From: Galeruca laticollis
Taxonomy: Eukaryota > Arthropoda > Insecta > Coleoptera > Chrysomelidae
DNA: 64,000 bases
Assembly: GCA_963921935.1 (NCBI GenBank)
Contig: OY998176.1
Location: 174,588,445 to 174,652,444, forward strand
Direction of reading: 5' to 3'
In this document: positions 10,950 through 23,009 of the stretch, piece by piece
Layout: every line of letters starts with the position of its first letter
Position numbering within the stretch: the first letter of the stretch is position 1
Position numbers and translations under genes: made by a program
The notes under the pieces: generated by a model
Told to the model about the DNA's origin: nothing
What the model saw: the letters and a program-made list of their open reading frames with translations, nothing else
The model's database searches: none

Positions 10950-11340
10950 ACCGGGTATTATCCTGGTAAATGTAATCGAGTCGGAATTATCCTTATCCAA
11001 CACCAGTGTAATGGGATAAGTAATCCTTCGGGTTGCCTTTTTCTCTGTTGGTAGTGACCGGAAGACCCTACTGTACACTCCTATCCAAAGAACAAAATCG
11101 TTGCAGTGTGCTGTCACCAGTGCCTCGCGGCACAAAATGTAGAACCAGGAATCTCCCTGCGGGATTACCTCGAGGGAGGGGTTGTTCCTGGCTCGAGCGA
11201 TCAAGGTCGTCGTGGGGCCCCTTGGGCTAATACAGTGTGCCAAGCCCGAGTTCGTAGTGCAGGTCGAGTGGGCCCGCCCTACTTGGCTGGTACGGGGGTG
11301 GTGATGGTTGAGGTTAAGGAAATAAACTGAAAGGTTAAAT
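10950..11340. other. GC-rich island with a 137-codon minus-strand frame, origin unknown
   Basis: This stretch is clearly richer in G and C than its surroundings, with CG dinucleotides and runs such as GTGGGGCCCCTTGGG. A minus-strand frame of 137 codons covers 10935-11348, and plus-strand frames of 65 and 74 codons overlap it, so open frames here may just reflect few AT-rich stop codons. I recognise no domain. It could be an exon, an inserted repeat, or part of a non-LTR element. Confidence 0.35.
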
Positions 11341-11383
11341 ATGTACAAGCATATATTACAAAAAAATTAGTAAAACCATATAT

Positions 11384-11400
11384 CGATGGTGTAGCGCACA
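11384..11400. repeat. Left terminal inverted repeat of the 3.4-kb transposon
   Basis: The 17 bases CGATGGTGTAGCGCACA are identical to the inverse of 14794-14810. Beyond them both ends continue into the degenerate subterminal motif. Confidence 0.85.
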
Positions 11401-11751
11401 TATGTGTTAAGTACAAAATATCATGTTTTGAAATACGACAAAATCAAAATTTATCAGCTTGTGATAATTAACCTGAAAACTTTCTGTAGCACAACACTAC
11501 ATTATAATGTCGTACGGCCATATTTACTAAAATTTAAGAACATAAAATTGTAATATTTGTTTTTAATAATTTAAAAAACGGCAGCGTGAGAAAAAATACT
11601 TTCAAAATTTTAGCACTTACCACATTTGTCATTCAGAAACTTACGTCCAATGATAAATCAACGAGTTAAGACAAAAACTGTAAAAATGAACATTTTATTA
11701 AAAATATAAAAAACATTGTAATCAATGCAGTAATATAAACCTATTATAACA

Positions 11752-14451
11752 CTAATCATCTGAGTCATCATTGGTCGGTCTTGCTGTCTCCGGAATTTCC
11801 TGAATGAAACTTTTATATTCTTCAGGGATAATCTGTTTTTCCAGCAAAAAGAGGAGGTCCTTCTTCTTCTTTTGAGAGACCGGAAGTCTGGATTCATATT
11901 TTTTGTTCAAACTTACAGATGACCAGTTTTTCTTCCTTCCGGGCCTCCGCTTGTCTGCCACATCTAACTGGAGGAATGTCTCATCTGCAAGAGAATACTT
12001 GTATTGGATAATGAAAGGCTTTTCTTCTTGGAAACGCAGCCATTTGATGTTAAGCCAATTCACTTTGTCTTTATTTATGTTGTGAGTTGTGTTAACGACA
12101 ATGTCGGACACGAGTTGTTGTAAATTGAAAAAATTGCAATACTTGAAATTTTTCACGCGGTATTGTCGCGGTTTAATTCTGGCTGTTTCTATTAGAAGAC
12201 ACCATTCGCGCGTGGAATAAATTTTTTTATGCCGCTTGGCCCTCTCTATAGTAGCATGCATGGAATCTGCCTCTAAATAGGAATGACCTGATTCCATGAA
12301 TTTCAAGTCTATTGTCTTCAAATGGTCAATTTTATTGACAGCAAACAGCATAGCTGCAGCAACATATTTGTTGCGGTTTTGTCCACCGCAAGTGTCGGAA
12401 AATGAGGCAACATGGTTTACTGTTTCTGGTAAATTAAATAGGTAATCCAGAATACAGCTTCCGATTTCAGCACTACCTTTGTTGCCATGGGTTTCATCCC
12501 ACACAAAACAATATCCATCGGAGTTGAAAGCGACGTAAATTGTAAAATTATAAACGTTTAACTTATGTTTATAATAGATTTGGTTATCACCTGCATGCGG
12601 AATTGAAAGTATTGCCTGGAGGTAAAATGAAATTGATCTGAAAGATTTTCCATTATCTTCTACTGACTTCTTCTTATCCGCTTCTTTCATTTCCAAAGCC
12701 TGCTTTTCTCTCTGTTTATGCTTATCATATTCTTCTTGTAAAGTTGTCTTTTCTGTAGCATTTTGATATGCGTTACAATGAAAGCACTGATCTTTTTTTG
12801 GTATGTAGAATGCCAAACGAGGTTCCTGATCATGAAAAATTTTCTGATATACAAACCGTGACACTGGCTGAATTTTCTTCTGAGCACAATATTCCTTTGC
12901 ATACAGTCTATACATTATGGAAATGTTTAGCTCCGGCGAAATGTATTGTTTTTGTGAATCACGCCTGCAGTAATGCGACTCAACCCGAGGGAACGAGTCA
13001 ATGTGTTCTTTGACAAATCGCTTTGCCTCGTCAGAAGTAGTATTAGGAGGTCGAGTGTTCTTTCTCTTGTCATCTCCAATGTACAACCCGCTGTCGCTCA
13101 TGTTGTGTGCACAATTTTCTATTACTCTATGTGAAATAGCAAATGTGGCACAAAAAAATTTCAAACACACTCTATGTGGTTTTCCATTGGAATCTTTCAG
13201 AAAATACAACGTAGATGTTTGACGGTTTTTTGTTTTTGGACTGTTTCGAACTCTAACAACAGGGACCTTTTGCATGAGAGAGGTTAGAAGAATTTTTTGA
13301 CGAATATCGTTTGCCAAACTGTAGTATTCTTGACATAATGTCGCTCTGTGGGATTCTGGAATATTTTTGTTACATTTAAATCGGCACTTTGTACAGTCAA
13401 CAATCTTAGGTTTTTTCTCTTGTACTTCTTTTCCGCTGCGATTCACATACTTTTTTCCACTCAGTCTACTATTTTTACTTATTGATCTGGCCCAGACTGC
13501 TCTATTTGCTCTCCTACTTCTTTTTATTTGTAGTTCCTCATTGGATTCGGTCGAATTTGTAGGTAATTTATGTTTCCTAGATTTAGCGACCTTTGTTGAA
13601 ACTTCATCATCTGATTCTTCGCTGTTTGCATATGGCTCATAAGAACTCGACGAATACGCCAAGGGATCGCTCTCATCAGATTCACTGTTCTTTCTGTAAA
13701 TAGCAGATGGTCCAGCCAAATTAGTTTCATCATTTATCTCCGATCTGTTATTTGTTACTAGTGCTAAAAATAAATTACTAAATTTAATCACTTGTCACAT
13801 ATTTGATATCCTGAACTTACCTCGACTCGATTTACCTGTATCACACGAGAAAGAAGGAGGGCTATTATTTTTTTCAGGACATGAACCATTTGTGCTTCTG
13901 GTTAGATCTATGTCTGTAACCTTTGGCAAAATAATCTGATTAGAAATGACTATTATATTTGATCCATGCTTTTTGGTTTCGTCTGTAAAAAAATAAATAA
14001 AAAAAGTAAAATAAAATGAAATTAAACTATAAATTAAAGCAAGGTATATTATTTACACAAAAAAGTGTAATAATACAAAACTAATGTAATTTTGTTACAA
14101 AAATCAGGATTGTTACTTCTTGTTCCGGTTTTTGTAATAAAATTACACGTTTTTTTAATAAAAAAACGAGAGGTCAGAGGACAAGAAAACTGAGTTAAAC
14201 TTTTTTTAGGCTAATAGGTAAAGAATATTTTATTTAATAAATTACTGAGCACTTTGATCATTTGGACTGGAAAAACCTTTGTGACTAGTTTGGTACTTCT
14301 CAGTATTCAATTTACAAATCGTTTCTGTAGAACAAAACAAAAGTATGCAATTTGTTAGTTTTATCAAGTATCTACATCAAAACTTACCGGTACTCTCTGT
14401 TTGATTTCTTTCCTCTAATAGCTGGAGAATTTTCTTACCCCGCGAAACCAT
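11752..14451 (-). CDS. Three-exon transposase-like protein (DUF7869-like, RNase H-type), about 745 aa
   Basis: Exons on the minus strand are 14451-14388, 13982-13821 and 13763-11752, with GTAAGT donors after the first two and CAG/TAG acceptors. The frame stays open across both junctions (64, 162 and 2012 nt; 746 codons with the stop). The N-terminal third is low-complexity and charged, with basic runs such as KRSRRANR. A CxxC...C cluster (DCTKCRFKC) comes next, then DQCFHC. The C-terminal half has the family blocks YYKHKLNVYN, VWDETHG (D about residue 498), FSDTCGGQNRN (D about 532) and GHSYLEADSMHATIE (D about 575). From memory these match the DUF7869 domain found in many arthropod repeat-borne genes. 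The block that usually reads DLQ is SFYLQ here, so one acidic residue may be lost. An AATAAA lies at 11699-11694, beyond the stop. The start ATG is the first in exon 1. Its likely role is moving the surrounding element. Confidence 0.8.
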
Positions 14452-14544
14452 AATAAAAAACAAAACTAATTTTTTCACTGCACAGACACCAAAATAGATT
14501 AATTCACATGTGACGAACCGCGAAATAACCTCACTTTATTAAAC

Positions 14545-14810
14545 ACAAATGTGGTAACTACTCACTTACCTCAGTATAAGCATCTCATTGTATATGACAA
14601 ATGTGTTAAGTACACTTAACACATATGAAGTAGAATTCTGCGATTTGCAAGTACTTTTCCCAAACGATAGATGCCACTACTGGCCACAAAATTTGGTTTG
14701 CAGTTACCACATTTGGGCATATGAAAATTTACACTAAAATTTATTTTTTAGTGCACTTAACCCATTTTGTGCAGACAGTGCATTTACCACATTTGTGCGC
14801 TACACCATCG
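14545..14810. repeat. Subterminal motif cluster and right TIR of the 3.4-kb transposon
   Basis: Variants of ACAAATGTGKTAAGTAC occur on both strands near 14545, 14597, 14613, 14703, 14755 and 14783, and at the other end near 11398 and 11610. The last variant runs straight into the right TIR. Repeated short subterminal motifs commonly serve as transposase binding sites; that role is inferred. Confidence 0.65.
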
Positions 14811-14819
14811 ATATGAAAG

Positions 14820-15600
14820 TTTTGGCAATCGAATAAATATAATATACGCGGCCTTCTCATGATTTTTGGATAGCCTACGTGATATAAAAAAAATAAAAAA
14901 AATAACAAAGTAACAAGCGGAATATCTTTTTGGTACTTAACCTGAATAAGTATGGTACCCTATACACATTTAGCGATAATTATGTTGGATACCCTCCACA
15001 ACAATTAAAGCATTAAATAGAAATCTAACGAAACTTTATGAATCGGATCAAATACGATATCCTGTAAACCCTATATCTATATTGCCAAAATTTCTGGGAT
15101 TGGAAAGAAATAATTACGAATCTCGTGAAATTTAGTCAACTGGTACAATATATGAAAAAATAAAATCTATATCCCTTATTTTTAATTCTAATTACGTTTC
15201 TCGAAGAGAGAGAAAAAAATACAGAATACAATCTATATCAATAAAATTCAGAAGATTGATTATGATGTCTCCGGTATCTGGATGTACGGTAATATGACTG
15301 AAAAGTTATCAGTTGAAACTTCAAAATAGGGCTAAATATGATCCTTAGTACAATATAATTACCTGTGCGCTATTTCAAGTAATCAGATATATAGGGAGAT
15401 GGTCCCTGAACATAAAATAAATACCTATAACTGTTTAGATTCTACCAGTAGATGAGAGGCGCCGATGTATATGACACACTAGATATGACCGAAAAAGAAC
15501 TGTGGGGTCCCTTACCTTTTTTTGGGACACCCAGTTAAGTCAAAGAAAATATAATACAACCGATCAATACAAAATATGATAAATTAATTGTACGTTAAAA
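14820..15600. other. Unassigned AT-rich DNA
   Basis: I see no recognisable gene or repeat between the transposon and the possible exon at 15607. Confidence 0.5.
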
Positions 15601-15606
15601 ACTTAC

Positions 15607-15735
15607 GTTTTGGAATATCACTAGTCACAAACTGCACACTATTACTGTTGGGGGTGAAGGGACCGTCAGTACTTAGACTGGCCTCTTCGGGGAGAGATAC
15701 TTTCTCTGCCTTTGATTCAAATTTTTTCGTTATTT
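15607..15735 (-). CDS. Possible internal exon of an unknown gene
   Basis: On the minus strand an open frame of about 40 codons ends exactly at a strong donor (GTAAGT, inverse of 15601-15606). Its base composition is richer in G and C than the neighbourhood, and it reads like protein (PEEASLSTDGPFTPN, then VQFVTSDIPK). No clear acceptor was found on the upstream side. I recognise no family. It could be a host exon or a piece of a mobile element. Confidence 0.3.
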
Positions 15736-15739
15736 ATTC

Positions 15740-16400
15740 TAAATTTTACCTTATGTGAAGGTTAGTTTCCTATATCTTTATTTTTTAATTCGTAACGTAC
15801 ATGGTCAACAATGCATGACATCGTCATCTGAAATGTTTTGTTAACCTTGCAATAACATATTTTTGCTTGTATTAATTCCTTTCGTTGAGGTCAACAGTTA
15901 TTAATTATTTCGAATTAAGAAAAAAGTTGTCTATATAGGGCGTTCTTCAAATTTTCTATGTCATATCTCGTGTTTATTACAGTAAGATCTCAACAAGAAT
16001 AACAGAGAAATTGGCGATTAAAATAATAAATAAAGACATAGATTCAATCGAATATGAAATATAGTTCCAGATGTGAAGTTTATAAGACATGAAAATAGTG
16101 GTAATAATAAATTGTTGAAATAATTGAAAAATGTATAATTAGTTGATTAAGATTGTAAATATTAGTTGTAAGAATAATGGAAGTAAAATGGAAACGAATA
16201 ATTGTCGCGTTTAATGCGAGAAAATAAGGGAAAAGTGTGAAAAGTCGACTTAAGAAAATTTCCAGAAATTATACATGAATGGTGTCATTAAATAGGGAAT
16301 TTTACACAGATTCCCATGGTATCGTTAATTTTCCAATGTGTGGAAACATCTTCTAATAATTAATTAAAGTCTTAAGCTATGACATTTCAAGGAAAGTCAT
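15740..16400. other. Unassigned AT-rich DNA
   Basis: No gene or repeat was recognised between the possible exon and the PLE fragment at 16400. Confidence 0.5.
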
Positions 16401-17113
16401 GAAATTACAATCACCCCAACCAACACAAAATGGCCTCGTTTTATTGTAATATTCATAGACTCCTCAACATACCATTGGAAAAAGTCGAGTACGAAAAGGA
16501 ACTTGATATTATTAGACAAATAGCCCACAATAATGGTTACGACCCCACAATAGTCGACACCCTTGTTCAAAAAGTAAATTCCAAGAAATTACATAAATTA
16601 GCTTACCCCGAAATGAATATCCCTGAACAAATTTATATTTCATCACCTTTCATTAACTCAGATATCACAAAAATATGTTCACAAAGTTTTCTAGAGATTG
16701 ATAAATCAATTAAAGTATCTTACAGAACTTCCAATAAATTAAGTTCCTTTTTGGTCAATTCTAAAGATAAAATTAACCATTTACAAAGAAGTGGAATATA
16801 CAGGTTACAATGCTCAGATTGTACAGCAAGCTACATTGGAAGGACGTGCAGGCGTTTGGGAGTCCGTATAAATGAGCATATTAGTAAACCCAACAAGTCT
16901 TTATTCGGTCATCACTTAAAATATAATAATCATAATTTTAGCCCCACAGAAAATTCAAAGATTTAAGTTAACATCAACTCTAAAAACTTTACTTTACTAG
17001 ATTTTTATGAAGACCTTGAAATCAGTAACGAGCTTAAAATTAATGATAAATGTCTAAACATACAAGAGAGCCTAAATAGGAACTATATACCTCTACATCG
17101 TCAACTCATGTAA
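16400..17113 (+). pseudogene. Penelope-like element copy C (linker and GIY-YIG endonuclease)
   Basis: A 178-codon frame from 16430, probably open a little further upstream, carries the PLE region after the RT and then the GIY-YIG nuclease: GIYRLQCSDCTASYIGRTCRRL, with the conserved Cys pair and Arg, then VRINEH. An in-frame TAA at 16964-16966 interrupts it. The same frame continues with the tail DFYEDLEISNELK and NIQESLNRNYIPLHRQL to the final TAA at 17111-17113. It is a different PLE family from copies A and B, with a distinct nuclease sequence. The RT is absent. A hammerhead motif lies 0.9 kb downstream on the same strand, as expected for PLE terminal repeats. Confidence 0.8.
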
Positions 17114-17402
17114 CCCTCAATGATGATAATGTCCTAACCTGCTTGTCACCAGATCAATAACCCTTGCTGAAATAAGTTAGTTTCGAGACAATACATTAGA
17201 ACCTGCTTCAGGACCATGATATTAAACCATGAGCATGTTTTTTGTGTTGCCTTAAAATATAATGTGAATACATCATTAGATCCCACCCTTCCAACACGAA
17301 GAAAATTAGAGTACTTCTATGGCTGGTTAGAAACTATCTTCACACCTCTATAGAGGTATTCGGGATTCCATCCTGTGTCTTTTCTGTGAGTTGAGGCCCA
17401 GA

Positions 17403-18353
17403 ATGGCATCTCAAAAATGTGAGGTAAGTGCAATTGCTGATGTTTTCACATTGGAATTTATTTTTGTGTGTTTTCTCAATTAAACCTTCTAAATGATTTT
17501 AAATATCCTAATTAAATTGTTATTTATTCACTACAATTACTAACCTAATCAAATTGCTAATTATTCATTACAATTACTAAATTAAATAGAATATTACACA
17601 TAATTGATTTCATTGTTGTTTAAAATTACTTTTCTGAATTTAAATAAATAATCATTTTTGCATCCGATCTCTCAAATTGAACAGAGTATTCACAAACAAT
17701 CGAACAAACTCAATAGACAGTTGAAGATTTCATATTTGTCAGTCAAACCGACACAACCACCTGTAGAGATTCTAACATGGCAGGTGTTTAAGGAAATATT
17801 TTTCGAAGTAAAATTTGATTTTAAAATTTTTAAATGTGATGTCCAAGTTTGTATAATGTTAAAGGTTTGTTAACCTGTTTAATTATTGATGGAGGCAATG
17901 AAGCCAGGAAATTTTGTTATATGGAATCTGACAGTACGTATTTTTTATCAACCTTTTTATCTTTTCTTAAAAAAACTCACTCAAACTTTCACTTAACTAG
18001 CCACTATTGGTTGTGATTTAAATATGTATTTTTAGATTAAGCACTGATGATGGCTCTATGCCTAGAGAGCTGAAAGCGCGCTATGCAAAAGTAAATTAAA
18101 TTTTACACGTTATACAAATATATTTTTCTTTGTTTGATAAAATTCTTTGACAGGAGTTGAAATTCATCATATAGTAAGCCGTGATTTGGAAAGCTTATAT
18201 AAGGAAGTGGATTACCTGTCAAAAGGGGGGATTCGAATAATAGCCAGAGAGGTGATGTTACACCTCAGAGAGGAGAAACGACGCTTTGAGAAGCTTCCAT
18301 TTTGGAAATCTCAAGAAAACGTGAAAAAGGACTGTTTTCCGATACAATTAATT
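17403..18353 (+). CDS. Possible multi-exon host gene fragment, function unknown
   Basis: Three exon-like blocks on the plus strand. Block 1 (17403-17423) encodes MASQKCE, followed by GTAAGT. Block 2 (17685-17783) follows an AG acceptor and ends at a weaker GT (GTGTTT). Block 3 (18154-18353), the most convincing, has a pyrimidine-rich acceptor ending TTTGACAG, 66 open codons (for example VEIHHIVSRDLESLYKEVDYL) and a GTGAGT donor. Block 3 needs one upstream base to stay in frame, whereas blocks 1 and 2 end in phase 0, so an exon is missing or block 2 is wrong. No family is recognised. The chain is a hypothesis; block 3 alone is moderately supported. Confidence 0.3.
18041..18086 (+). ncRNA. Hammerhead ribozyme motif, complete topology
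   Basis: Helix I GCA (18041-18043) pairs with TGC (18084-18086). Core CTGATGA lies at 18044-18050. Helix II GGCTCT (18052-18057) pairs with AGAGCT (18066-18071), with a G-U closing pair and one extra T after the core. Core GAAA lies at 18072-18075. A minimal helix III forms from AGC (18075-18077) and GCT (18080-18082), with A at the cleavage position (18083). The very short, self-complementary helix III (AGCGCGCT) is typical of PLE hammerheads thought to work as dimers. It lies on the same strand as PLE copy C and 0.9 kb downstream. Confidence 0.65.
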
Positions 18354-18761
18354 GTGAGTAACAAACAAATAATATTGATAAACTTACCTGTGAACTATTT
18401 CCAATATTCTCAAACATTTTAATCAAGTTTAAATCCATGTATATATGGTTTTTTTGTGAAATTGAAATGGACACTGATAAATTTGCATCGCGATATGTAC
18501 TTTATGATATTGTATCCCATCGTTATTACACCACTAGGAACTGTTGATATACACACAAAATAAAATATAGTCTGTATATGTAGAAAAATCTGTTTTTTTA
18601 AAGGTGATTAACATCAATATTGACAACTACTTCTATTAATTTACCATAATGTCTGCTACTGCTAGGCACATGCGCATGACTATATAATTGTTTTTTGGCA
18701 AATAAACTTATACCACATCTGGTAACATAAAATCGAAATAAGATTTAATGATCAATAGGAA

Positions 18762-18985
18762 ATCTACTATTGATTTATAGAAAATTACTTGAAAATTGAA
18801 GATTTCTGCATTTCTATAAAGTAAAAAATTAAATCTGTCGTATTGATTTCAAAATTGGAGGTTTCTGCATTTGTGTTCTTATAGTCAAAATAGAATCTAA
18901 AATCTATCATATTGATTTATAGAAAATTATTTTAAGATTGAAGGTTTCTGCATTTGTGTGTTCTTGTATTGTAAAAATAAAATCT
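18762..18985 (+). repeat. Short degenerate tandem repeat, about 75-bp unit, three copies
   Basis: Three successive units share ATCTRYYRTATTGATTT, a stretch near ATTGAAGRTTTCTGCATTT, and an A-rich end before the next ATCT. Unit lengths vary because of indels. It is non-coding. Confidence 0.6.
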
Positions 18986-19309
18986 ATTATGCTTTAAAAA
19001 TTTTATTGTGTATACATCGCTCGCTAACAGGTGTCTCTGTTCAAAAAAGTAAACTAATTCAACTCACTGATGGAAAGAGTCTGATTACCTATACGAGGTA
19101 AGTCTAAACTGAGAGGAAAAATATTAATTTAATCACATTCAGAAAAATTTTATTTCATAAAAACGTTAGCTAGCTGGACAAATATAAATGAAAATGGTGA
19201 AACATAAACTATGATAATAATATAATAAAATTGTATGAAATGATATGGCAATTTTCTTCTAAAATAAATAAAATAGACTAATAAAAATAATAATATAATA
19301 AAAATAACA

Positions 19310-19313
<4 letters not shown>

Positions 19314-19381
<68 letters not shown>
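19314..19381. repeat. (TA)n microsatellite
   Basis: A TA run with one interruption (ACATA near 19353). Confidence 0.95.
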
Positions 19382-19388
<7 letters not shown>

Positions 19389-19533
19389 TTTCTAATTCTT
19401 CTACTTTTATTATATACAGTGTGGAAACCACTGATGGAATAAAATTCTTTATCATTATTTTAGAAAATTATAAGAAATGCCGAGACACGTCAACTTTTGA
19501 ATGGAGTTGTGCGTTATGTAAACATACATTTAA

Positions 19534-19612
19534 ATGTACAGGGTGATTCACGCAAGAATACCATTGTCGGTGTTGTTGTTTTTTAAATGAAACACCCTGT
19601 ACATTTACATAT
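19534..19612. repeat. Short inverted-repeat element with TACAGGGTG ends
   Basis: AAATGTACAGGGTG at 19534-19547 is the exact inverse of CACCCTGTACATTT at 19603-19616, enclosing about 55 bases. It may be a tiny MITE or the remains of two element ends. It lies directly next to the mariner's outer repeat. Confidence 0.5.
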
Positions 19613-21200
19613 TTTTGAAATCCTCATAATGAACCGATTCCAACAAACTAAATAATGTATGGTTAATTATGAATTATACAGGGCGAGATTTTAAAATTAA
19701 TAATTTATTACACTTGAACTATTGGTAGTTTTTTAAATTAGCTAAATATGGATTTATCAGAAATCTAAACTAACTAATTATTAAACGTATTTGTTATTAG
19801 ACAAAACCTGCTACGCCCATGAATTTTATCATAAAATACCTAGAAATTGCCTAAAAACGCCAATGATTAAAAAAAACGGTAAATATTGTGGATTGTTTTT
19901 AATCGGTAAATAATGTGGATTGTTTTCTATTTCAGTTGTTGATGTGTTGACAGTTTATACTAAAAAAGTAAAATCTTTGTGAAACACTCATTCCTGGTCG
20001 ACATAACAATGTAATATTTAACTGAGACTCACCGAATTGATATTTTAATGATGATCGGGTATGGGAATAACTGCAGAAGTCAAGTTGAAGTGGCAAACCT
20101 ATTTAATCACAGGTATCCCGAATTGCCTAATATTTCACAAAGTACTGTATCTAAAATTCATGCACAATTCAGAGAGCTTGGACATGTCAAACCTTTGGAA
20201 AGAAAACCACACTTCGTTGAAGATGATGTGAAAGTGGATATTTTGTTTGTATGTCCAAGAGAATCCAACTTCTAGTACACGTCCAATTGCCCATGATAAT
20301 AATGTGAGTCATACAACTGTTCTAAGATGTCTTCATAAAGAAAAAATCCATCCCTACAAATTAAATTTTGTGCAGGGGTTAACAGAAGACGATCCAGATC
20401 GTAGAATGGATTTCTGCGAAAGATTGATGAATAAGCTGAACAGAAATGAGATAGCTCTTGGTACCATTCTTTTTCCTGACGAATCAACATTTACATTGAA
20501 TGGAGAGGTGAACCGACAGAACTGTAGATATTGGTCAGCAGAGAATCCTAATTGGATGCGTGAAACACATACTCAGTAACCTCAAAAGGTGAACGTTTGG
20601 GCCGGTATCATAGGTGACCATATTATTGGTCCTATATTTATAGATGGAAATTTGATAGCTGAAAAATATTTGAATATGCTTAGGAATGAAGTTATTCCAA
20701 CGTTGGCAAACTTATATCCCAGAGCAATAGATCCTAGCTAACCGAATGAAAATGTTTGGTTCCAGCAAGATGGGGCAACACCCCATTATACTTTATTGGT
20801 AAGAACTTATTTAGATGAAATCTTCCCCAATTAATGGGTTGGACGAAGAGGTACTATTGAGTGGCCGGCTAGATCGCCAGTCCTTACGCCGTTAGATTTT
20901 TTTCTGTGGGGTTATCTTAAGAACAAAGTGTATGCAACACAACCAACTAGCATTGTAGACCTCAAAGACAGGATAACTAAGTAAATACGGAATATTTCAC
21001 CTCAAACTTTAAACAAAGTTAAGGAGGAGTTCTATAGGAGACTGTTCTATTGCCAACAACTAGGTGGAGAACATTTTGAGCATTTATTTTAATGTATTTA
21101 TGTGTTTAATAACTGTAAAAATAAAAATTTCACCCTGTATAATTCATAATTGACCATACAATATATAGTTTGTTGGAATCGGTTCATTAGGATGTAATTA
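19613..21200 (+). mobile_element. IS630-Tc1-mariner family element with long inverted ends
   Basis: The sequence at about 19618-19690 is inverted at about 21129-21197. Both carry ATGAACCGATTCCAACAAAC, an AATTATGAATTATACAGGG block and an A/T-rich inner part. The CAGGG/CCCTG steps flanked by TA may be the true mariner ends (19679 and 21136), leaving about 55 bp of outer inverted repeat that could belong to an enclosing element. The transposase pseudogene lies between. Confidence 0.7.
20015..21091 (+). pseudogene. Mariner-type transposase (DD41D spacing), decayed
   Basis: The conserved order is an N-terminal helix-turn-helix region (SQVEVANLFNHRYPE, ISQSTVSKIH), then the DDE domain with FPDESTFTLNG, VWFQQDGATPHY and WPARSPVLTPLDFFLWGYLK. 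All three catalytic Asp are present, and 41 residues separate the second and third, which fits the DD41D group. It is dead: a frameshift lies near 20250, and in-frame stops occur at 20577 and about 20740, 20833 and 20983. The start codon is also lost (an ATG is followed at once by TAA near 20010). The reading ends at a TAA near 21091. Once it would have cut and pasted the surrounding element at TA sites. Confidence 0.85.
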
Positions 21201-21310
21201 TATGTCAAAATTTGATATCAATTTTATGGAGTAAATGCATCATAAAATGGTGATAGATATAAGTAAATATTTGCAACTATAGAATTTGGATAGTTCATAT
21301 AATGAAATCA

Positions 21311-21311
<1 letters not shown>

Positions 21312-21370
<59 letters not shown>
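21312..21370. repeat. (TA)n microsatellite
   Basis: A 59-base TA run that forms the left boundary of the inverted copy of the unclassified repeat. Confidence 0.95.

Positions 21371-22917
<1,547 letters not shown>

Positions 22918-22966
<49 letters not shown>
22918..22966. repeat. (TA)n microsatellite
   Basis: A 49-base TA run forming the other boundary of repeat copy c. Confidence 0.95.
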
Positions 22967-22967
<1 letters not shown>

Positions 22968-23009
22968 CATAAATTTCGATTTTCTACTACACCTGCTTTC
23001 AGATAACTC

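Larger units (their letters stand above)
11384..14810 (-). mobile_element. Complete DNA transposon with TIRs and apparent 4-bp ATAT target duplication
   Basis: The left end CGATGGTGTAGCGCACA (11384-11400) is the perfect inverse of the right end (14794-14810). Both are flanked by ATAT (11380-11383 and 14811-14814); because ATAT is its own inverse, it could be target duplication or part of the inverted repeat. The 3427-bp unit contains one spliced minus-strand gene and several copies of a subterminal motif near both ends. Four-base duplications and multi-exon transposases occur in superfamilies such as Sola, but I cannot assign one firmly. The matched ends and open gene suggest recent activity. 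Confidence 0.8.
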
